64,000 nt of DNA, from assembly GCA_032433595.1 (NCBI GenBank), contig JASWJB010000031.1, positions 124,001-188,000 on the forward strand, read 5' to 3'. This DNA is from Conoideocrella luteorostrata (taxonomy: Eukaryota > Ascomycota > Sordariomycetes > Hypocreales > Clavicipitaceae). The notes under the pieces are model-generated. The model was not told the DNA's origin, made no database searches, and saw only the letters and a program-made list of their open reading frames with translations. Position numbers and translations under genes: made by a program. Below, one piece after another: positions 34,457-46,033 of this stretch; position 1 is the first letter of the stretch; each line of letters starts with the position of its first letter.

Positions 34457-36793
34457 TTAAGTCGCGTCATCGACTCTGAATAGCGCAAGAGACAGCGCTT
34501 CCGCCAGCATATTACCCGCTGGCTTTTTATGAACAGTGAGCATACGTTGCAGTGTCACTTCACCCCCGGAGCTTGGGCTTGGTGACCGGGTCCTAGCTTC
34601 AGACTGACCAGGAACAGACAAGTTCCTGCTGTGGCGAACCGACTGAGTGGCGTTGCTTCTTCGCAAGCCCGCAATGTTTTGACTGGTCGGAGGGGCTTCG
34701 AATCGGGACGCCGATGGAGATCGGTCTCGGGAAACTCCATCGAATCGCGACGGACTGCGATTGTCTTTCCTACTCTCTTTGCTCTTTTCGTCTTTAAGAA
34801 GCCCCCACAGGTTCTGAAGCCATCTTTGCTTTTCTTCAGGCTTCATCGACCGGACGGGCAGGACCTCGGCGCCGCCCATTTCTCTCGTAGGCCAAGGAAA
34901 GCTCACTGCCATTTCTTTCAACGTCACCGACTCGAGCTGGCGCAACACAATGCGCAATTGAGGCTCGACGTTTTCAACAACGCCATAGGACCAGTCACTG
35001 CGTCTCTGCAGCCGTTCGGCAATTTGCGTCATGGCTCCCACCAACCACTCAACAGCAACGTTGTCAGGCACGGTATTGGCCTTCTGGAGAAGCCATCCGA
35101 GCATCTCCGGAGTTCCGGACTGATTGAGAATCGGAATACTGCGCTTGTCATGCTCACGACCCTGGAGCTTCAGGATGAAGTCATTGTACTCCTGCATGGC
35201 ACTTAATGGCATGCCGACAAATCGGCCGTGATTGAGAGCATGGACCAGCTCATCCCCCAAGGCGAGGCCGGCCTTGATGCCGCTATTAAGGCCTCTTCCC
35301 GGCCAGAAATGAACGGTCATGGCTGCGTCGCCAGCCACCGCAACGAGAGCATGGGGGCGTATGACGGACTGCGAATCCGATGTCGGTAATATTTGGGTGC
35401 CTTGGGTCACCGCTTGCACTATGATGGGAATTCGCACCACATTGATGACCTCTGATTCTTTGAATCCGAACAGCTTCAGCCCATCCGAAATAGACTTCCA
35501 CAATGGGCTGTCTCTGTCCTCCGAGGGTGCAAATACTTGGCCTTCGTCGAAACCGTCAGGCAAGCTTCCATCAAGCTTCCTAAGACATCCAGGGCGGCCA
35601 AAGTGCACTGGCTGCCCATCAACTGCCAACATTCGATGCCACTCGTCTTCCGTGAGTTGCATATTCAGATAGCCTCGGCCATCATAATCGCTCGCATTGA
35701 GCAGGTATCTGGTCTGTCCCAAAGTAAGAAATACATTGAGAGGCTGAGACCATGGTAGACCAGCTGGACGGTCAAACGCAAGACCCAGTGCGTAACTTCT
35801 TCCTCGCTCGTTCTCGAAACCGTTGAAGTATGATTGGCGAACCCACGATGCGGCCCCGTCAGCTCCAAGGAGGACGTGAAAATCGCCCGCCTTGTACAGG
35901 GTTTCTCTCTTGATCTCCTCACAATGCAGATGGATAAGGTCATTGAACTCTGGATCTTGCGCACGTCGAAGGAAGCGGTCTTCTACTTTTCGAATTTGGA
36001 TGTTGGCGGAAGCGGGCCACACCCGTTCCGGACGGCCCGCAAACAAAGCCTCAAATGAAGATTTGCTCAACAAGGTGGTCACAGAGTCTTGTAGTGTGAC
36101 TACTTGATCTCGCCGCTTAGCCGTCGCAGGATAGTCAACATAAATGGCTCCGTCTGCCGCCTGCTTTTGCACCCAGCGCTTCTCATACATGTGAACCTGG
36201 ATACTACCTGCGCCTTTCTCTGCCAAAGATATGGCAGAAGCCAGCGCCGTGGGACCACCTCCGACAATGACAACCTTGAGCCGACCTGCAGGGTACTTGT
36301 GAAGATCGAATTCCCCCGAGGGCAATGGGCTAAGGTTTCGCTCTAGTGTAGGATCGAAGAAGAAATCCACCACCGCCCGTGTTCGATCGGACAAGATAAG
36401 ATGCGGCACACCAGTCTTGATAAGCATGAAACGGACGCATTGTATCAGAGGAGTCGTAGTGAACGACTGATGCCGATCGCCGAATATGGTGGTCTTGATG
36501 GCAGCGGCTATGGCTGGAATTGTGCGATTCGCCGGACTTGAAACGATATCGCGCAATATGCCAAATAACGCTGGGTTTGGGTCCATCCTTCCCATTCGAA
36601 GCAAGAAGATGCCCGCCCTCTCAACTTCGCCAGCCTTTGTGTTCCCATCTTCGGAACTGCCCCATGCCTGCTCATAGAGTTTTGGAAACAAGATATTGTC
36701 GAAACCCGGCTCGGCTCCAAACTGGCTTTTGCTCCGGCGTCGAAGCTTGGTGTCAGATAACGACTTGACGTCGGGTAGAAGTTGGGCGGCCAT
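34457..36793 (-). CDS. FAD-dependent monooxygenase-like protein with N-terminal extension and Ser/Arg-rich tail
   Basis: A single exon of 778 residues. A Rossmann FAD-binding motif VVIVGGGPTALASA lies near residues 173-186. A DG motif (LLGADGAASWVRQSYF) follows in the middle, and the second FAD motif (VAVAGDAAMTVHFWPGRGLNSGIKAG) comes later; together these define a group A flavoprotein hydroxylase fold. About 170 residues before the Rossmann motif are helical-looking and unfamiliar. The last 120 residues are disordered, rich in Ser, Arg and Pro (RSPSAS, RSPSPSSGG). No transmembrane or signal segment is evident. Substrate is unknown; the overall layout recalls fungal orphan monooxygenases rather than kynurenine or salicylate hydroxylases. 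The gene stands alone, with no biosynthetic neighbours. Confidence 0.75.
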   Translation of the reverse strand: MAAQLLPDVKSLSDTKLRRRSKSQFGAEPGFDNILFPKLYEQAWGSSEDGNTKAGEVERAGIFLLRMGRMDPNPALFGILRDIVSSPANRTIPAIAAAIKTTIFGDRHQSFTTTPLIQCVRFMLIKTGVPHLILSDRTRAVVDFFFDPTLERNLSPLPSGEFDLHKYPAGRLKVVIVGGGPTALASAISLAEKGAGSIQVHMYEKRWVQKQAADGAIYVDYPATAKRRDQVVTLQDSVTTLLSKSSFEALFAGRPERVWPASANIQIRKVEDRFLRRAQDPEFNDLIHLHCEEIKRETLYKAGDFHVLLGADGAASWVRQSYFNGFENERGRSYALGLAFDRPAGLPWSQPLNVFLTLGQTRYLLNASDYDGRGYLNMQLTEDEWHRMLAVDGQPVHFGRPGCLRKLDGSLPDGFDEGQVFAPSEDRDSPLWKSISDGLKLFGFKESEVINVVRIPIIVQAVTQGTQILPTSDSQSVIRPHALVAVAGDAAMTVHFWPGRGLNSGIKAGLALGDELVHALNHGRFVGMPLSAMQEYNDFILKLQGREHDKRSIPILNQSGTPEMLGWLLQKANTVPDNVAVEWLVGAMTQIAERLQRRSDWSYGVVENVEPQLRIVLRQLESVTLKEMAVSFPWPTREMGGAEVLPVRSMKPEEKQRWLQNLWGLLKDEKSKESRKDNRSPSRFDGVSRDRSPSASRFEAPPTSQNIAGLRRSNATQSVRHSRNLSVPGQSEARTRSPSPSSGGEVTLQRMLTVHKKPAGNMLAEALSLALFRVDDAT

Positions 36794-38024
36794 GGCGGAT
36801 TACGAATCCTGGTCGCAAGTGCCGGCAAAGTCGGCCGTTGGGGCCCTTTCCCTTAATAAACTGAGAGAGATTGGCAAAGAGCGTCGACTACAAACTTTGC
36901 GGTGGGAGGCCATATGTTATACTGCTTTGCTACACACGGTTTTGATTACAATATCTAATTCTACGCGCCCACAACGCATAAACTCGTTACACCCCACGCA
37001 CTTGCGCAAGACGTGATTGTCGGAATTGTGGTCGCAGGTGGTCGTGGGTTGGGACTACGGCGTCGCTAGTGCTGATGGCGTGGTTGAGAAACAGCATAGT
37101 CAACTTAGAACGGAGCACCAGTGGACAAGAGAAGATAAAGTCAGCCCTAAATCTTGGAAAATGGAGCTTGCCATGAGGAACGTAGGTTCGAGACATCGAC
37201 GGCCTCTCAGCCGCACCACAAGTTTCCCATCTTCTACGCACGGGCCAAATCATCAAAGTACCTCTCGTGCCTCTCTCCCACAAAGTATCCCACAAAGTAC
37301 ACCAACTAAGTAGTTAACAGCTGTTCAAATCGTGCTGACTTGTAGCTGTCAGCCCAGCTTCGAGAACCAATGGAGACCAGAGCGTAGGCAGCTAAGACTG
37401 CGGCGCACAAGGCGTTACCCACATAATTGATGCCTATCAAGCTATTTAATCCATGACCAAATTGTTATCTGGCCCTTGCGTAGGCATTTCGGCACGGATC
37501 CGTATCACCAGCAGATCACCTTCCCTGCAGATTGCCGTCGGGCGAATAGTAACGTTTATTGTACTAATATCACGGTTTGCATTTAACACGGACGTTTCGG
37601 CAGCGTTCTTAGCATGCGCGTTGCCGCCATGCTCACGGCTCTACGCCCGTCTGTAAATCTAAATCGGCTTTTCTCGCCGGCGCTGGTGGTGCTAACTCTA
37701 ACTCCCGGGGTTCAAGCTCAGCGCGTTATTCGGCGCAGTGCACGTCCTACAATGGCAACATGGTAAGCTTGTTGGTCGCAAGGAACTGACTTGGTCGACA
37801 AATCATGGTTGAGATGACGAAGGATTCGCTCTATAATGGCTTGGTTTTTAGGGAAGAGATCAGGCTCAAACAAGTCGCACTCCCATGGGATTGTCCCGAC
37901 GACAGCATTGCCGCCGTTAAATGCTGACGCCTGCCCAGGCAATGTCATACAAAACTTGTTCGTCACGGCTCATTTAATTCCCCAAAACGTTACTCATGAC
38001 CGGACATGATTCGCCGTTGCCATC
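36794..38024. other. Intergenic, 1.2 kb, no gene seen
   Basis: Contains the promoter of the monooxygenase gene and the 5' flank of a broken gene. No coding frame recognised. Confidence 0.5.
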
Positions 38025-38939
38025 ATGAATCGAGCAAAGCCAACAATTTGCACTTTCTTGTTATTTGCCCCTCTCGCTGGAAATTCCAGCGCATATGAGT
38101 ATGACGAAGACTTCCGCCCATGTGAAGAAGACAAATGCTTCGTTGAAATCCATTGAGATACCCCACGATGCTGGGTACAAGGCCACAACCAGAATATTCA
38201 CTACATGAATTCCATGGACGGCGGCGATCACAAGATCTCGAACGGGTGTTGGAGATCCAACGTATTCGGCGGCGACGGATACCTCGTCGCGTATCCCTCC
38301 ACAGGCAGCGTCGTGTTCCTCAGAAACCCATCAGCCGTGGACCGTCAATATCTCGGGCTACCGAACACGCACGACGCCACGCGGTCGCAGGCTGAAGACG
38401 ACTACCTCGCCATTCGCATGGTCCAGCTTGGCGCGCAGCGGTGACTGGATTGGGATTTATATTTTCGGCACTCGAGCAGAGTCGATGACGTAGGAATTTT
38501 CTATGATTATCATCTCCCTTCGAAAGTACAGGTCGCCTTCCCGACGACAGGCGGTGTGTGGGCAGCAAATTTCACGCGAGATGCACTACAGCATTATTAT
38601 GTAGACAAAGTCTGCCAGTCTTGGCTTCCGCATGCACCGGATCTATGGCGTGTCAAAATGCGCTACGCTTTGACCATGAACGATAAGTCCGAAACGATGA
38701 AGGATATGGGCGCTACGTTTTACGTCTCTGTTGATGAGGCCCCCGGCCTCGCAAAGACCATAGATGAGGCCGTTAGCTTGTTTAAGCCGTTCAAGGAGCG
38801 ATTGAAAAACATGGAGGATAATGGCTATAGAAGGCGATTCTGGACGAATTACGAAGATAAGGACACGGAAATGGCAAATGAGAAGCCTGGAAATCCAAGA
38901 TGGGGCATAGGGCGGTTATTTAATGAATTGCGTTAATAC
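38025..38939 (+). pseudogene. Broken gene for a predicted secreted protein (two in-frame TGA stops)
   Basis: One frame runs from the ATG at 38025 to the TAA at about 38937 and is interrupted only by TGA at 38154-38156 and TGA at 38442-38444. The first segment begins with a likely signal peptide (MNRAKPTICTFLLFAPLAG) followed by an acidic, Cys-containing stretch. The next two segments stay protein-like in the same frame, for example the Gly-rich GGDGYLVAYPSTGSVVFL and the similar PTTGGVWAANFTRD. The last ends after a charged region. The persistence of one coding-like frame across both stops argues for a recently inactivated gene of about 300 codons. Alternatives are unrecognised short introns, stop-codon readthrough or sequencing errors. 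I do not recognise the family. Confidence 0.55.
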
Positions 38940-41637
38940 CAGTATGCAATCGCCAATTCTTTTAACAAGTTATACACAGACGACTAGTGCCCTGGTAGGC
39001 TAAGAACGTTCGCAAAATCTCAGGCTCTGGACTACATGTCCAAAACCAGCACGTCGCCCTCCACAGAAGCTGTAACAATGGGTGCTGGGATTTCGTCAGC
39101 AAACCCTCTGCTTTTTGCGTGTCTAGCGTACAGTATGCGCATAATGCTCTGGCTGCTCAGGTGGGCAGAGCATGAGGACAGCTTCAGCTATGTCATGCAT
39201 TCAGAGGAGTGATGTGGTTGTAGATAATAGCTGCAATATATGTGTACAGAAGGCTATCCTGCCAGTCCGCTGCGCGCATTCAATAAGATTTTACCCCGAT
39301 GGCGTCGAAATCGTACCAGAGGTTGTGATAATTCCCAAGCAGATACCGTGAGATAGCGTGAAACACAGCTCTTTGCCGCAATTTGGTGACTGTACCGTCA
39401 GCTTGGTATTTCTGGATATTGACAGCGCAAAATAGGTGATGCGATAAGGACAATTTGCATCGATGCGTCGCTCGAGGACGTGAGTGGATGCCAAAGAGTC
39501 TTATTGCAGCATTCCTCGACCTGCAATGTGGCTTAGAAAACTGCAACCGATAGCGATGGTCGTCTCTGAGTTGAATGATGGCATTGTGAGAGAGTGCGGT
39601 AGTGTTCATGGAGTCTGACCTGCCGAATTATTTTTTGATCGTGTACAGTATGCAGTGCAATCTGCTTCAGGCCAGCTGCATAGGGCCGTCACTGGGACTA
39701 ATGGTAAAAAACAAATCATACCCTAGGCTGCCGCCTTTTTGTGATACCATAGTGTCCAATCTATGGCATTATATGAAAGGAAAGTTGAGGAGTGCGAGTA
39801 CGCTTTCAGCAGAACATTTAGATAGTGTGAATGAGATAGCATTAGCATAAGGAATGGACCAGGTATAAATCATGGCCAGCGAATATGGTTATAATAGTTT
39901 TGCCGACTGTTAACTACAGATGGAAATGGGTAGATCGAAGATTATCGCATGGGTCAGGCAGTAGAATATGACGAATAACCATCGTTGACGAGTATCATTC
40001 TATCCTTTCGGGATCAAGGCATCGCTCCGTCTATTTGAGAAATGCTAGTGCTTATAGAGAATTCGATGTTTCTGCTATTACGAGTCTCATCAGTGTCTCC
40101 TAGGGAATATTCCACCTGAAGGTGAGCGGCACCTGGCGATGACACTGGGGCGACAATTGGGGACTGCATATTACATTATGCATGCCTTAAGCCTCGCGAC
40201 TAGCCTCCTGCGTTGCCTCTAAGCATGAAACGCTAACGTCCTGCATAGTGTGCTGCAAAACAATTCTAGTAACTGCCGATGGATTGCTACAGTGCAAACC
40301 CTACATGCGGGAATGCCGCGTAGACCCATGCCAATTGGGCGGGAACTTTTTAACCTTCACGGCATCGATTGGTACAATCCTTCTGGCTGTAGCTATAGAA
40401 AAGTACCGCGTCGGGATACGCTGAGATCAAGACTCTCGAATCACATCTCATGCGATCATGATAAAAGTCGATGGGGATGCAGGGCGGCCACGAGAGGCTG
40501 CGGGCATTCAGAGGAAAGCTGCCTCGCTGGAATGCGGTGTGGTAGATTGAGATGTCCAAGTTTTAGAGCTCCTGACCGGGTCCGAACAATCATCCAAATC
40601 TCAAACGTAGGCATCTCGATGCCCTGTTTATGAAGATGCGCATCCGCCTTCAGATCACTTTAGAAGATAATCATTCATCATAGCACACAACCTCATCCGC
40701 TTCCCGTCGTGTCGCTCAGCAGTCTCAAAGCTGCTTCAATCTCGTGCTACCACTCGTGGTAGAGCGTAGCACCAAGGCACTGTTCAAGAGTTGCTAATTG
40801 CTTTCAAGCCAACGAGCTGCGAAAGGTTCATTCGAAACCGGTAGGTTCGAATTCTAGCTACGACTGACCGTAGAGCCTTGCTGTTGCGAAAATTAGATTG
40901 CCTGAGAAATAGCGGTTCCAGTGACATTCTGGCAGCGTTCTCCATTATCCAAAATACAAGGGTAGATTGTACACTGTGTGACATGTGTACCTGAAGACTT
41001 GAACAGACCTGGGATATATTACGGCACGTGGAGCGGCGCTCTAAAAGTCCCGAACTTCATCGCAAGTACCTCTCTGTGCCCTCGTAAAACGATGGTGTGG
41101 CCATGACATATGAAATAAGATGCCTCAACTGCCTCAAGTACCGGAAACATGCCAGAAACGGCAGGTGAGTAAACGGCCATCTACCAACCGCGATTCGGAG
41201 CACCAACACCACGACTTAACAGGCACCCAGGGTGGCAAGTTAGTTAGTTAATCTCCAAGAAGCCGGGCCCTATGGCCGCACAGCGCCCCAGACATTATAG
41301 AACGCCACCGATCCACTCTACCCAATATGCTCCAGGCCTGTTTTCAGGCGACCCATGTAGTTGTGGCGCTGGTTGACCCCTGCCCAGCCGGCTGGGTATA
41401 GAGTACGGAGTGCATAGAGAGCCTAAGACGCTATTGGCACAAGCTGGGAGAGCCGGGGGAACTCTAGTCATCTGGGGTTATGATGAACCTTGGTTACAAA
41501 GCTCTCTCTGAAGCATCCACCCAACCCCAGGAACTTCAAAAGGCTCAATGCTGTAGTTTGACTCCTTGAGGAATGTCGATAAAGACCAGGTTTTGTCGAT
41601 CAGCTACGACATAAAGACTACACAGCCTCTTGGCTAA
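38940..41637. other. Intergenic, 2.7 kb, no gene seen
   Basis: A minus-strand frame at 39280-39609 is open for 109 codons but resembles nothing I know. A T-loop-like GGTTCGAATTC occurs near 40843 without a matching tRNA fold. TACGGAGT is at 41404-41411. The last few hundred bases should be the promoter of the cluster regulator. Confidence 0.45.
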
Positions 41638-44451
41638 ATGGCCCGGACAGATATGGAAGCTATTGATGGTGATGGAGACGATTCCTTTCTGCTGCAACCA
41701 CGCAGTGACGGAGCGAGCCAAGAAGAGACCCCAGCGTAGGTCAACCTGCGATACTCATGACTGGATGATCTGGCTGACCAAGTTTCCAAGTTGTCAATCA
41801 TGTCGAAAAAAAAAGTCGAAATGCTCTAGGAACCAGCCTTGCGCTCAATGCGTCAAGTCAGGCAAGTCACGCGATGCTCCCAACGTCATCAGCCGAGTTC
41901 TCATGCCCCTCACCAGGTGTCGAATGTATCTATGAAGACAAGAGACTAAAGGGCGGTATCAAGACTGGAGTTATTGAACGCTTGACGCAGCGAATAGGTA
42001 TGCGCTGGCAATGTTGCGGCATTGCCGAAACGGTTCAAATTTGACACTGACATATCACTGTAGATACTATTGAGAACATGTTTATGGGACAAGGCATCCT
42101 GCTTCAACAGCTTCTTCAGGCTAAAGAGCATCATTCCGTGACTGAGCCACGCTTCCGACCTCAAGATTCTTTCTCCGCATACACTGAAAACCTGAAGCGG
42201 ACTTTCTGTGCCGCGGCCAACAATGCCAACGAGAAAATGAGCAGAGAAGAAGCGCAGGTTAGTGAAGGTCAACCAGGTGTCTCTGGACTAAAGCGACGAC
42301 GCAGAGACGAATACGCCATACCGTTCAGGGCATCTCAAGTGCCCAACGATCCAAGTTTTGTAGACATGTGCGGACTCATCCCTCCATCGAAAGAATTGGC
42401 CACAATCGTGGATAAGTATTTTGAGCATATTCATCCATGGGTGCCTGTGCTTCACCCTGCAACCTTCCGCCAGCGTATGCGCGACCCTGATCGCCATGAA
42501 GGGCTCACTATTATCAATCGTGCCATCGTTGCGGTAGCCTCTCATCTTGTACCCATTAGCAATGGGCCGGATTCCAGTCAACAGCGGCAAAAAATGAGGC
42601 AGTATGCATCGGAGTGTCGACAAAATGTCATCACTTCGGCAATTGAGGGCAATTCCAAGGAGTCTATTCAGGCTGTAATACTGATAGCGTTTGACTCGGT
42701 GCGTATCTCGTTACTCATGTGAGGGATCGAAGTGAGGATCAGCATGAGATCTAACATGACATCATGAACAGATTAAACGCGGAACAAGTGTATCACCTTG
42801 GTCACTGGTCGCGATGATTTGTCGCAAAGTTGACGACTTGCAGCTGTATCTGGAGGAATCAGTCGACAAAGAATCGTGCTCTGAATATTTTCTACGACTT
42901 CCACCAGTGCTTGAGGCAGCCGATGCATGGGTCGAAGTGGAAGAGCGGAGGCGGGTGTTCTGGGCCGCGTTTCTCATGGACCGCTTTTGCAGTATTGCTA
43001 CTGGGTACGCATTTGATTAATGGAAACATTGCTCAATGAGGGAATCCGATGCTAACCATACATTGCTTCCTCCGAAAAAGTGCCAATACTAGTATATCAA
43101 GCAGAAGCATTCGGCGACGTCTTCCTTGCGACGGATGCATGTGGGAATTCGACCAGCGTGTCGAGACATCTTTTTTTAAAACGCACGAGCAGCCGCAGAA
43201 TGAGACGGAAACTCAAGAACCAGAGTCTCCCTTTCCTCCTGCATATTCTAACCCCGACGCACCTAGTGGCATCGGCGGACTTGCTTACACGATTGAAGCA
43301 ACAGAGTCGCTGTTCCTGGTGACAAAGTTTCACGCGAGGCACACGTTTGAGTTGGAGAACTCTGCGCAGCTGTCAAGCTGGTTGAACAAATTTCGACAGT
43401 TAGACTCTCGGCTCTTGCAGTAAGTGACAATTTCTGATCTGTGGCTCATCCGGGGCAAGCTCAAACTAATATGCTGAATCGACAGATGGGAGCTATGCCT
43501 AACACCAAGATGGCGAGATGTGCGTGTGGTCAATGGTTACATTGACCCAAACCTAACTCTTGCGCATATCACACACAATGCTGCCATCATCGCGCTGCAT
43601 AGACGACTTGCGCATCCCCCTCCGTCATCCCGCGCGTGGCTCTCGGCCCTCGTATCGGCCGCATCCAGAGAAGCGTGTGTCATGGCCGCCATCAAGATAA
43701 ATCGGGTTGCTGCACGATATCTCGATGCCAGCGAGGGCATCCCTCCTCACCAGTTCGCGTTTTGCTTATTCATTGCGGGGCAACTGTTCATCAGTAAGAT
43801 ATGAATGACCGAGAAGATTGGACATTGCGTAATATGCTAATGCTCAATCTAGGCCAAGCAGTTCATCAGTCCATCACGCCGGCAGCAGAGCTCGGCACTA
43901 TTATCCAAGCGCTCGACGAAATATCTAGACGCCTTGCTACTAGCCAGGGAGAGTTGCAGGACGACTTGCATTCCAGCACCCCAGCAGCCAAATTTGCGCA
44001 CTCTCTCACAGAAATGCGTGACGGGATTCTGAAGCATCCCGAAGACGAAGCGCCCGCAGCGCCCGCGGCTCGGCCGCATATACAAAACGCCAGCTTTGCT
44101 GACTTACAGTTCATGTCTCAACTGGGAGAAATGCCCACCATGCTACAGCATTGTGCTACTTCACCCTCTAGCGGGGTCAGCTGGTTCGGCGCAGCCGGTC
44201 TAGACCAAGGCTCGCCAAGCTTTGGCGGCGACAACATGATGACTCTCTCGCAATCGCTGCTGCCAAACGCGAGGCTCATGAACAGCATGTCCCGCAATCA
44301 AAGCTCGACGGGGGTCGCGGGCGAGCAGAGTACCAATGAGTTTGACTTTCTGACGGAGCTGCGAAAATTAGAATCCAAGGCGAGAGAATATGACAAAAGG
44401 ATAACTGAAGGGGACCAGAGCAATCAACACAGAAAGGGTCAAGGCCCTTAA
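41638..44451 (+). CDS. Zn2Cys6 transcription factor, candidate regulator of the polyuronide cluster
   Basis: Eight exons, 41638-41735, 41791-41861, 41917-41997, 42064-42698, 42772-43004, 43081-43419, 43486-43793 and 43853-44451, give 787 residues with consistent phases. The zinc cluster is Cys34, 37, 44, 50, 53 and 60 in the classic C-x2-C-x6-C-x5-C-x2-C-x6-C spacing; it is split by intron 2, which has a GC donor (gcaagt) and a cag acceptor. A basic linker and a coiled-coil-like heptad (TIENMFMGQGILLQQLL) follow. The fungal TF homology domain spans about residues 180-470, with the EERRRVFWAAFLMDRF signature. The protein is nuclear. It lies convergent with a secreted beta-helix protein gene (118 bp between stops) and next to GH88 and transporter genes, so a role in inducing them is likely but inferred. 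Confidence 0.85.
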
Positions 44452-44569
44452 GGATAGGCCGCATGTAAATGACGCTATGTAATCCCAGAATCAGGCGGTC
44501 AATTGATCCTGTATAATTCTAAATATGAACATGTACTGAATATTAAATGAGCAGAAACCTAGGCTGTAA

Positions 44570-46033
44570 CTAAAGTCCTGGCCCGTTGTACACTCCTCTG
44601 TTAGGCTTGCTAGTTCCCGACACGGTGTTTCTGTAAAAGTCAAAGCCACCATTGTTGGCGATGATGGCTCCGTTATTCAGCGCCGGTGAGGAGGCCTTGA
44701 GCTTGTACCCCGATGCAGAGGCCAGGTCATTACCGCCTGAACCGGGCTTAACAAAACCAGGATCTCCCTGGATGCCATTTGAGGTTGGACGCTGCACGCC
44801 ATCAAACACATTCCAACTCCAAGTGATGCCAGACCGTGCTGGGAGCGATGAATGTCCATTTCCGACAAAAATGTTGTTGGTAAACTCCGTGTTTGGGGGA
44901 AGCATCAGCTCGAAGTCCTTGTTGGGGCAGTACATGACGTTCTGATAGAAATAGAGCGTAGGAACATTGCCGTTGCTATAAATACGACAGTCGTTTTGGA
45001 AGATGTTATACCGGACGATCTGGTTCGCTCCGCCCGAAGTGCCGCAGCCATCGCAGTTCAAGAATGCGCCGCCGGCATTGTCACGACTGTAATTGTACTC
45101 CACAGTGCAATTGCCGGTGTTGCCCCAATCGCAGTCAAACGCCTCGCTGTCAATTTTGGACATGGTATTTCCGTAAACCACATTGTGGGAGATGACGGGA
45201 TTGTGGTCACCGAGAACCCACATGCCAGCAAAGTTTCCTCCGGTAAAAGGATACGCACCGGTGCCCAAATCAGCAGCAGTGTTGTAGTCGATGAGTGGCG
45301 ATTCGCTGTATGAGATGATGACGCCGTCACCACCGCAAGCGCGAATATTGTTCTTTGTGACATGGGCTTTGTAGCCGAGATTGTCCATAGCACCGACTCG
45401 AACTTTGATGGCACCACCTCCACAGTCGTGAACATCATTGTTGTTCACCAGGACATTATCATAGCGACTGCCCTTGTTCGCAGTGTCAACCAGGATGCCA
45501 CAAGACAAAATGAAATCCGCAGAATGCGTATCCTTGTTTGTTTGGCCGGCAACATGATGGACCGTGTTGTAATCAATTGTGATGCCAGTGTGAGTCTTGC
45601 CATCAGAAGCCGTAACATGTATGCCTTGACGGGCAGCAATGCTAGTAGCGGGATTCGTCACTTCGAGGTTAGAAATTCTCCAATAGTCTTGGTTTGTGAG
45701 AGTGACTGCCGCAGCTGCACCGGTGCCATTGATGATGGGGCTGGAGCTGGAGCTTCCGTACTTGGTGATTTGTATCACAGAACTTGCTGTACCAACTCCC
45801 TTTGGCGAAAGCGTTCCACTGCATGTGGTGCCCGCTTTGAGGGAGATGATGTCCCCAGGCGAAAACGTCGGCGAATTGACTTGGCTAAGTGTATTCCACG
45901 GCTTGGCCTGGGTACCATCACCAGCGCTGCGCTGCGAGCAATCCACGTAGTACTGCTTGCACTGGACCTTGGGGGCCAACAACAGAGCCAATAGTGTGGC
46001 TCCAACGGAGGATTTGAGCGAATAGGCTGGCAT
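44570..46033 (-). CDS. Secreted right-handed parallel beta-helix protein, candidate polysaccharide lyase or hydrolase
   Basis: A single exon of 487 residues. The N-terminus is a typical signal peptide (about residues 1-25, ending near KVQC). A YYVDCSQRSAGDGTQAKPWNTLSQVN segment and PGDIISLKAG then introduce a long series of Asn/Gly-rich turns of a right-handed beta-helix (for example YNTVHHVAG, NNNDVHDCGGGAIKV and HNVVYGN). The C-terminus (NNGGFDFYRNTVSG...PNRGVYNG) is the standard closing segment of pectate-lyase-like and related beta-helix proteins. Cysteines are frequent, fitting an extracellular enzyme. Beta-helix CAZymes include pectate and alginate lyases and several glycosidases; none can be named from sequence alone. 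It shares its neighbourhood with GH88, which acts on lyase products. Confidence 0.85.
   Translation of the reverse strand: MPAYSLKSSVGATLLALLLAPKVQCKQYYVDCSQRSAGDGTQAKPWNTLSQVNSPTFSPGDIISLKAGTTCSGTLSPKGVGTASSVIQITKYGSSSSSPIINGTGAAAAVTLTNQDYWRISNLEVTNPATSIAARQGIHVTASDGKTHTGITIDYNTVHHVAGQTNKDTHSADFILSCGILVDTANKGSRYDNVLVNNNDVHDCGGGAIKVRVGAMDNLGYKAHVTKNNIRACGGDGVIISYSESPLIDYNTAADLGTGAYPFTGGNFAGMWVLGDHNPVISHNVVYGNTMSKIDSEAFDCDWGNTGNCTVEYNYSRDNAGGAFLNCDGCGTSGGANQIVRYNIFQNDCRIYSNGNVPTLYFYQNVMYCPNKDFELMLPPNTEFTNNIFVGNGHSSLPARSGITWSWNVFDGVQRPTSNGIQGDPGFVKPGSGGNDLASASGYKLKASSPALNNGAIIANNGGFDFYRNTVSGTSKPNRGVYNGPGL

Noticed and set aside
34631..35206. 191-codon plus-strand frame opposite the flavoprotein gene
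   Set aside because: Antisense shadow of the 778-residue monooxygenase frame.
39280..39609. 109-codon minus-strand frame with an aromatic-rich end (RYLLGNYHNLWYDFD)
   Set aside because: Protein-like in places but no recognisable family, and no flanking exons could be joined.
40790..40875. Possible tRNA T-loop (GGTTCGAATTC)
   Set aside because: No matching T-stem, anticodon arm or acceptor pairing could be built.
45362..45994. 210-codon plus-strand frame opposite the beta-helix gene
   Set aside because: Antisense shadow of the well-supported secreted beta-helix protein.
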